Shown here piece by piece: positions 62,468-64,000 of a stretch of DNA of 64,000 nucleotides. How positions within the stretch are numbered: position 1 is the stretch's first letter; every line of letters starts with the position of its first letter. The notes beneath the pieces were generated by a model that was given only the letters and a program-made list of their open reading frames with translations, was not told the DNA's origin and did no database searches. The stretch is from Achromobacter sp. HZ34 (GTDB lineage: Bacteria; Pseudomonadota; Gammaproteobacteria; Burkholderiales; Burkholderiaceae_B): NCBI RefSeq assembly GCF_002209485.1, contig NZ_NJIX01000005.1, positions 186,001-250,000 of the forward strand. The letters are read 5' to 3'. Position numbers and translations under genes: made by a program.

Positions 62468-63235
62468 TCACGCGCTATATCGCGCCACTTCGCCGCCACA
62501 GCAAAGGTCGACCAGGCCGCCTTCCAGCGTTTCGCCAAACCAGGTGCGGATGGCGGCGCGCCGCTCACCCACGTACTCGGGCTGGCCGTCCGCATCGAGC
62601 AGCATGCACAGGTCGTGGCCAGGCACCAGCAGCGTGGCCGGCACGCGTTTCCAGTAATCCCAAATGACCGCCAGGCTGGCACGGCTGGCGTCCAGGTCGG
62701 CGGTGTCCGCCACCGTCATGGACAACAGTTCGGCGCGATTCTTGGCGGCATCGCCGGTGAACAGAATGGGACGCTCCGCGGCCACATAGAACACCAGGCA
62801 ACCAGGCGTATGGCCGGGCGCGTCGATGGCGGTGAAGCCCGGCAGGAAAGCATCGCCATGCCGCACGCGGCGCACGCGGCTGGACGCGGCCAGTTCACGT
62901 ACGTAGAGTTCGGGCAGCGGATTGAAGCCCGGTGGCTGGGCCGCGGCCCAGTTCAATTCGATGTCGCCTATCCACACCGTCGCATTGGGGAACAGCGTGA
63001 AGTTCACCGCATGATCGTAGTGCGCATGCGTCAGCACGACGTCGGTGATGTCCTGCGCCTTTACGCCTAGATCGTCCAGCTGCTTGTGCAGATAATGGCG
63101 TACGCCGAACGCGCCGACGTCGACCAGGATCTGGCGGCCCTCGCCGCGCAGCAGCGTGGTGGTGCTCCAGCCCAGCCCGCCGTGGAACAGCGCACGGCCG
63201 GGGAAGCCTTGCACCAGTACATCGATGTTGTACAT
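62468..63235 (-). CDS. MBL-fold metallo-hydrolase
   Basis: The 255-residue protein has the metallo-beta-lactamase motif THAHYDHAVN, further metal ligands in APGHTPGCLVF and FTGDAA, and VPGHDLCML. This is the two-metal hydrolase pattern of lactonase/glyoxalase II-like enzymes. It follows the gene for a Bug receptor on the same strand by 14 bases, so the two probably form one unit acting on an imported ester or lactone. Confidence 0.92.
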   Translation of the reverse strand: MYNIDVLVQGFPGRALFHGGLGWSTTTLLRGEGRQILVDVGAFGVRHYLHKQLDDLGVKAQDITDVVLTHAHYDHAVNFTLFPNATVWIGDIELNWAAAQPPGFNPLPELYVRELAASSRVRRVRHGDAFLPGFTAIDAPGHTPGCLVFYVAAERPILFTGDAAKNRAELLSMTVADTADLDASRASLAVIWDYWKRVPATLLVPGHDLCMLLDADGQPEYVGERRAAIRTWFGETLEGGLVDLCCGGEVARYSA

Positions 63236-63249
63236 GTCTCGCTCCGTTC

Positions 63250-64000
63250 TTATTGCGCGGTCACGCCGGCCTGCTGGATCAGCCTGCGAAAGCGTTCCAG
63301 GTCATCGCGCATGGTCTGCGTGAATGCCTCGGGCGTGCCCGCCACGATATCGTTACCGCCCTCGGTTTCCAGCTTTTGCACGACGTCCGGCATTTTCACC
63401 GCCTTGACCGCCGCATCGTGCAGGCGCGCGATGACGCGGGGATCGGTGCCTGCCGGCGCCAGCAATCCCTGGAACTGAGTGACGTTGAAATCCTTATAAC
63501 CCAACTCTTCCATGGTGGGCAGGTCCGGCAGTACGCCCGCGCGCCTGGGGCCCGAGACCGCGTAGCCGCGCAGGCGTCCGGCGCGGATATGCGGCACCGA
63601 GGTGACCACCGTATCGAAGGTAAATGTCAGCTGGCCGCCGAGGACATCGGTCAGCGCCTGGGCATTGCCCTTGTAGGGGGCGTGGGTCAGCTTGGTGCCC
63701 GTCATCACGCCCAGCAGCTCGCCCGCCAGGTGGCCGCCGGAACCGATGCCCGCCGACCCATACGACACCTGGCCCGGATGCGCCTTGGCCTCGCGCACCA
63801 GATCGTCCACGCTGTGGATGGGCGACTTGGCCGGCACCACCAGCACGTATTGATAGCTGGTCAGCTGCGAGATGGGCGCCAGGTCCTTCAGGGGATCATA
63901 GGGTGTGCTTTTGTACAGCGACGGATTGACCACCAGCGGGCCGCTGGCATCCAGCAGCAGCGTGTAGCCGTCGGGCGCCGCCTTGGCCACCATGTCGGTG
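63250..64000 (-). CDS. Bug family tripartite tricarboxylate transporter substrate-binding protein, partial
   Basis: The frame is open to the right window edge, so the N-terminus with the signal peptide is missing. The visible part reads TDMVAKAAPDGYTLLLDASG, then GQVSYGSAGIGSGGHLAGEL, HAPYKGNAQALTDVLGGQLT, and ends QAGVTAQ. These are standard Bug motifs. It lies just upstream of the MBL-fold hydrolase and is probably in the same operon. Confidence 0.93.
   Translation of the reverse strand, partial: TDMVAKAAPDGYTLLLDASGPLVVNPSLYKSTPYDPLKDLAPISQLTSYQYVLVVPAKSPIHSVDDLVREAKAHPGQVSYGSAGIGSGGHLAGELLGVMTGTKLTHAPYKGNAQALTDVLGGQLTFTFDTVVTSVPHIRAGRLRGYAVSGPRRAGVLPDLPTMEELGYKDFNVTQFQGLLAPAGTDPRVIARLHDAAVKAVKMPDVVQKLETEGGNDIVAGTPEAFTQTMRDDLERFRRLIQQAGVTAQ

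Overview
The window is high-GC DNA (roughly two thirds G+C by eye) from a betaproteobacterium, most likely a member of the Alcaligenaceae near Bordetella or Achromobacter. The main reason is the number of Bug-type (tripartite tricarboxylate) periplasmic receptors: five, none with adjacent TctA/TctB membrane genes. LysR, IclR and LacI regulators paired with catabolic genes also fit. I saw no rRNA, tRNA, insertion sequence, phage gene, CRISPR array or replication origin. It reads as chromosomal accessory and metabolic DNA.

Layout. 1-1.3 kb: an incomplete monooxygenase-fold protein and a small membrane protein. 1.3-7.6 kb: a catabolic unit on the minus strand (Bug receptor, acyl-CoA ligase, citryl-CoA-lyase-like protein, two SDR dehydrogenases, with ATGA overlaps) facing an IclR regulator; two near-identical palindromes lie between. 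7.8-9.1 kb: an unrecognised protein. 9.2-12.1 kb: Bug receptor and RraA-like aldolase facing a LysR gene, with a GC-rich 15-bp repeat array. 12.1-18.8 kb: a small Cys-containing protein, a ModA-like binding protein, a citrate/tricarballylate symporter, a Tat-exported phospholipase C and an orphan amino-acid-binding protein. 18.8-23.5 kb: an overlapping three-gene bacteriophytochrome signalling operon. 23.8-24.8 kb: an AhpD-like/Ohr peroxide-defence pair. 24.9-30.0 kb: a LysR gene, an ECF41-type sigma factor, a TonB siderophore receptor with a Fur-like site, and a decayed copy of that receptor. 30.1-33.1 kb: a TPR glycosyltransferase, an unknown protein and a tiny lipoprotein. 33.3-40.3 kb: DUF4139 protein, GGDEF/EAL protein, LysR gene, membrane protein.

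40.3-46.0 kb holds the most interesting locus: four tightly coupled genes (DUF3348, DUF802, OmpA-like, DUF2894). The DUF802 protein has a MotA/ZorA-like four-helix membrane domain followed by an unbroken run of 31 eleven-residue repeats and more coiled coil. The OmpA-like protein has a MotB/ZorB-like helix with an aspartate (DLMS) and a peptidoglycan-binding domain. I infer an uncharacterised tailed ion-driven motor related in architecture, but not in accessory genes, to the Zorya ZorAB complex.

46.1-64 kb: an enolase-superfamily enzyme with a Bug receptor; a triheme cytochrome/molybdopterin/2Fe-2S dehydrogenase operon; an unknown gene behind an AT-rich leader; a D-glucarate unit (gudD, Bug receptor, LacI regulator with a perfect 16-bp palindromic operator); a quinone-reductase-like protein; a WxxGxW secreted protein; a DipZ-like CcdA-thioredoxin fusion with a Met/Gly repeat; a Tat-exported binding protein, an MBL-fold hydrolase and a Bug receptor cut by the window end.

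A recurrent feature is short tandem repeats inside and just after genes (6-, 12-, 13-, 15- and 33-bp periods), which suggests active slippage or duplication in this genome.
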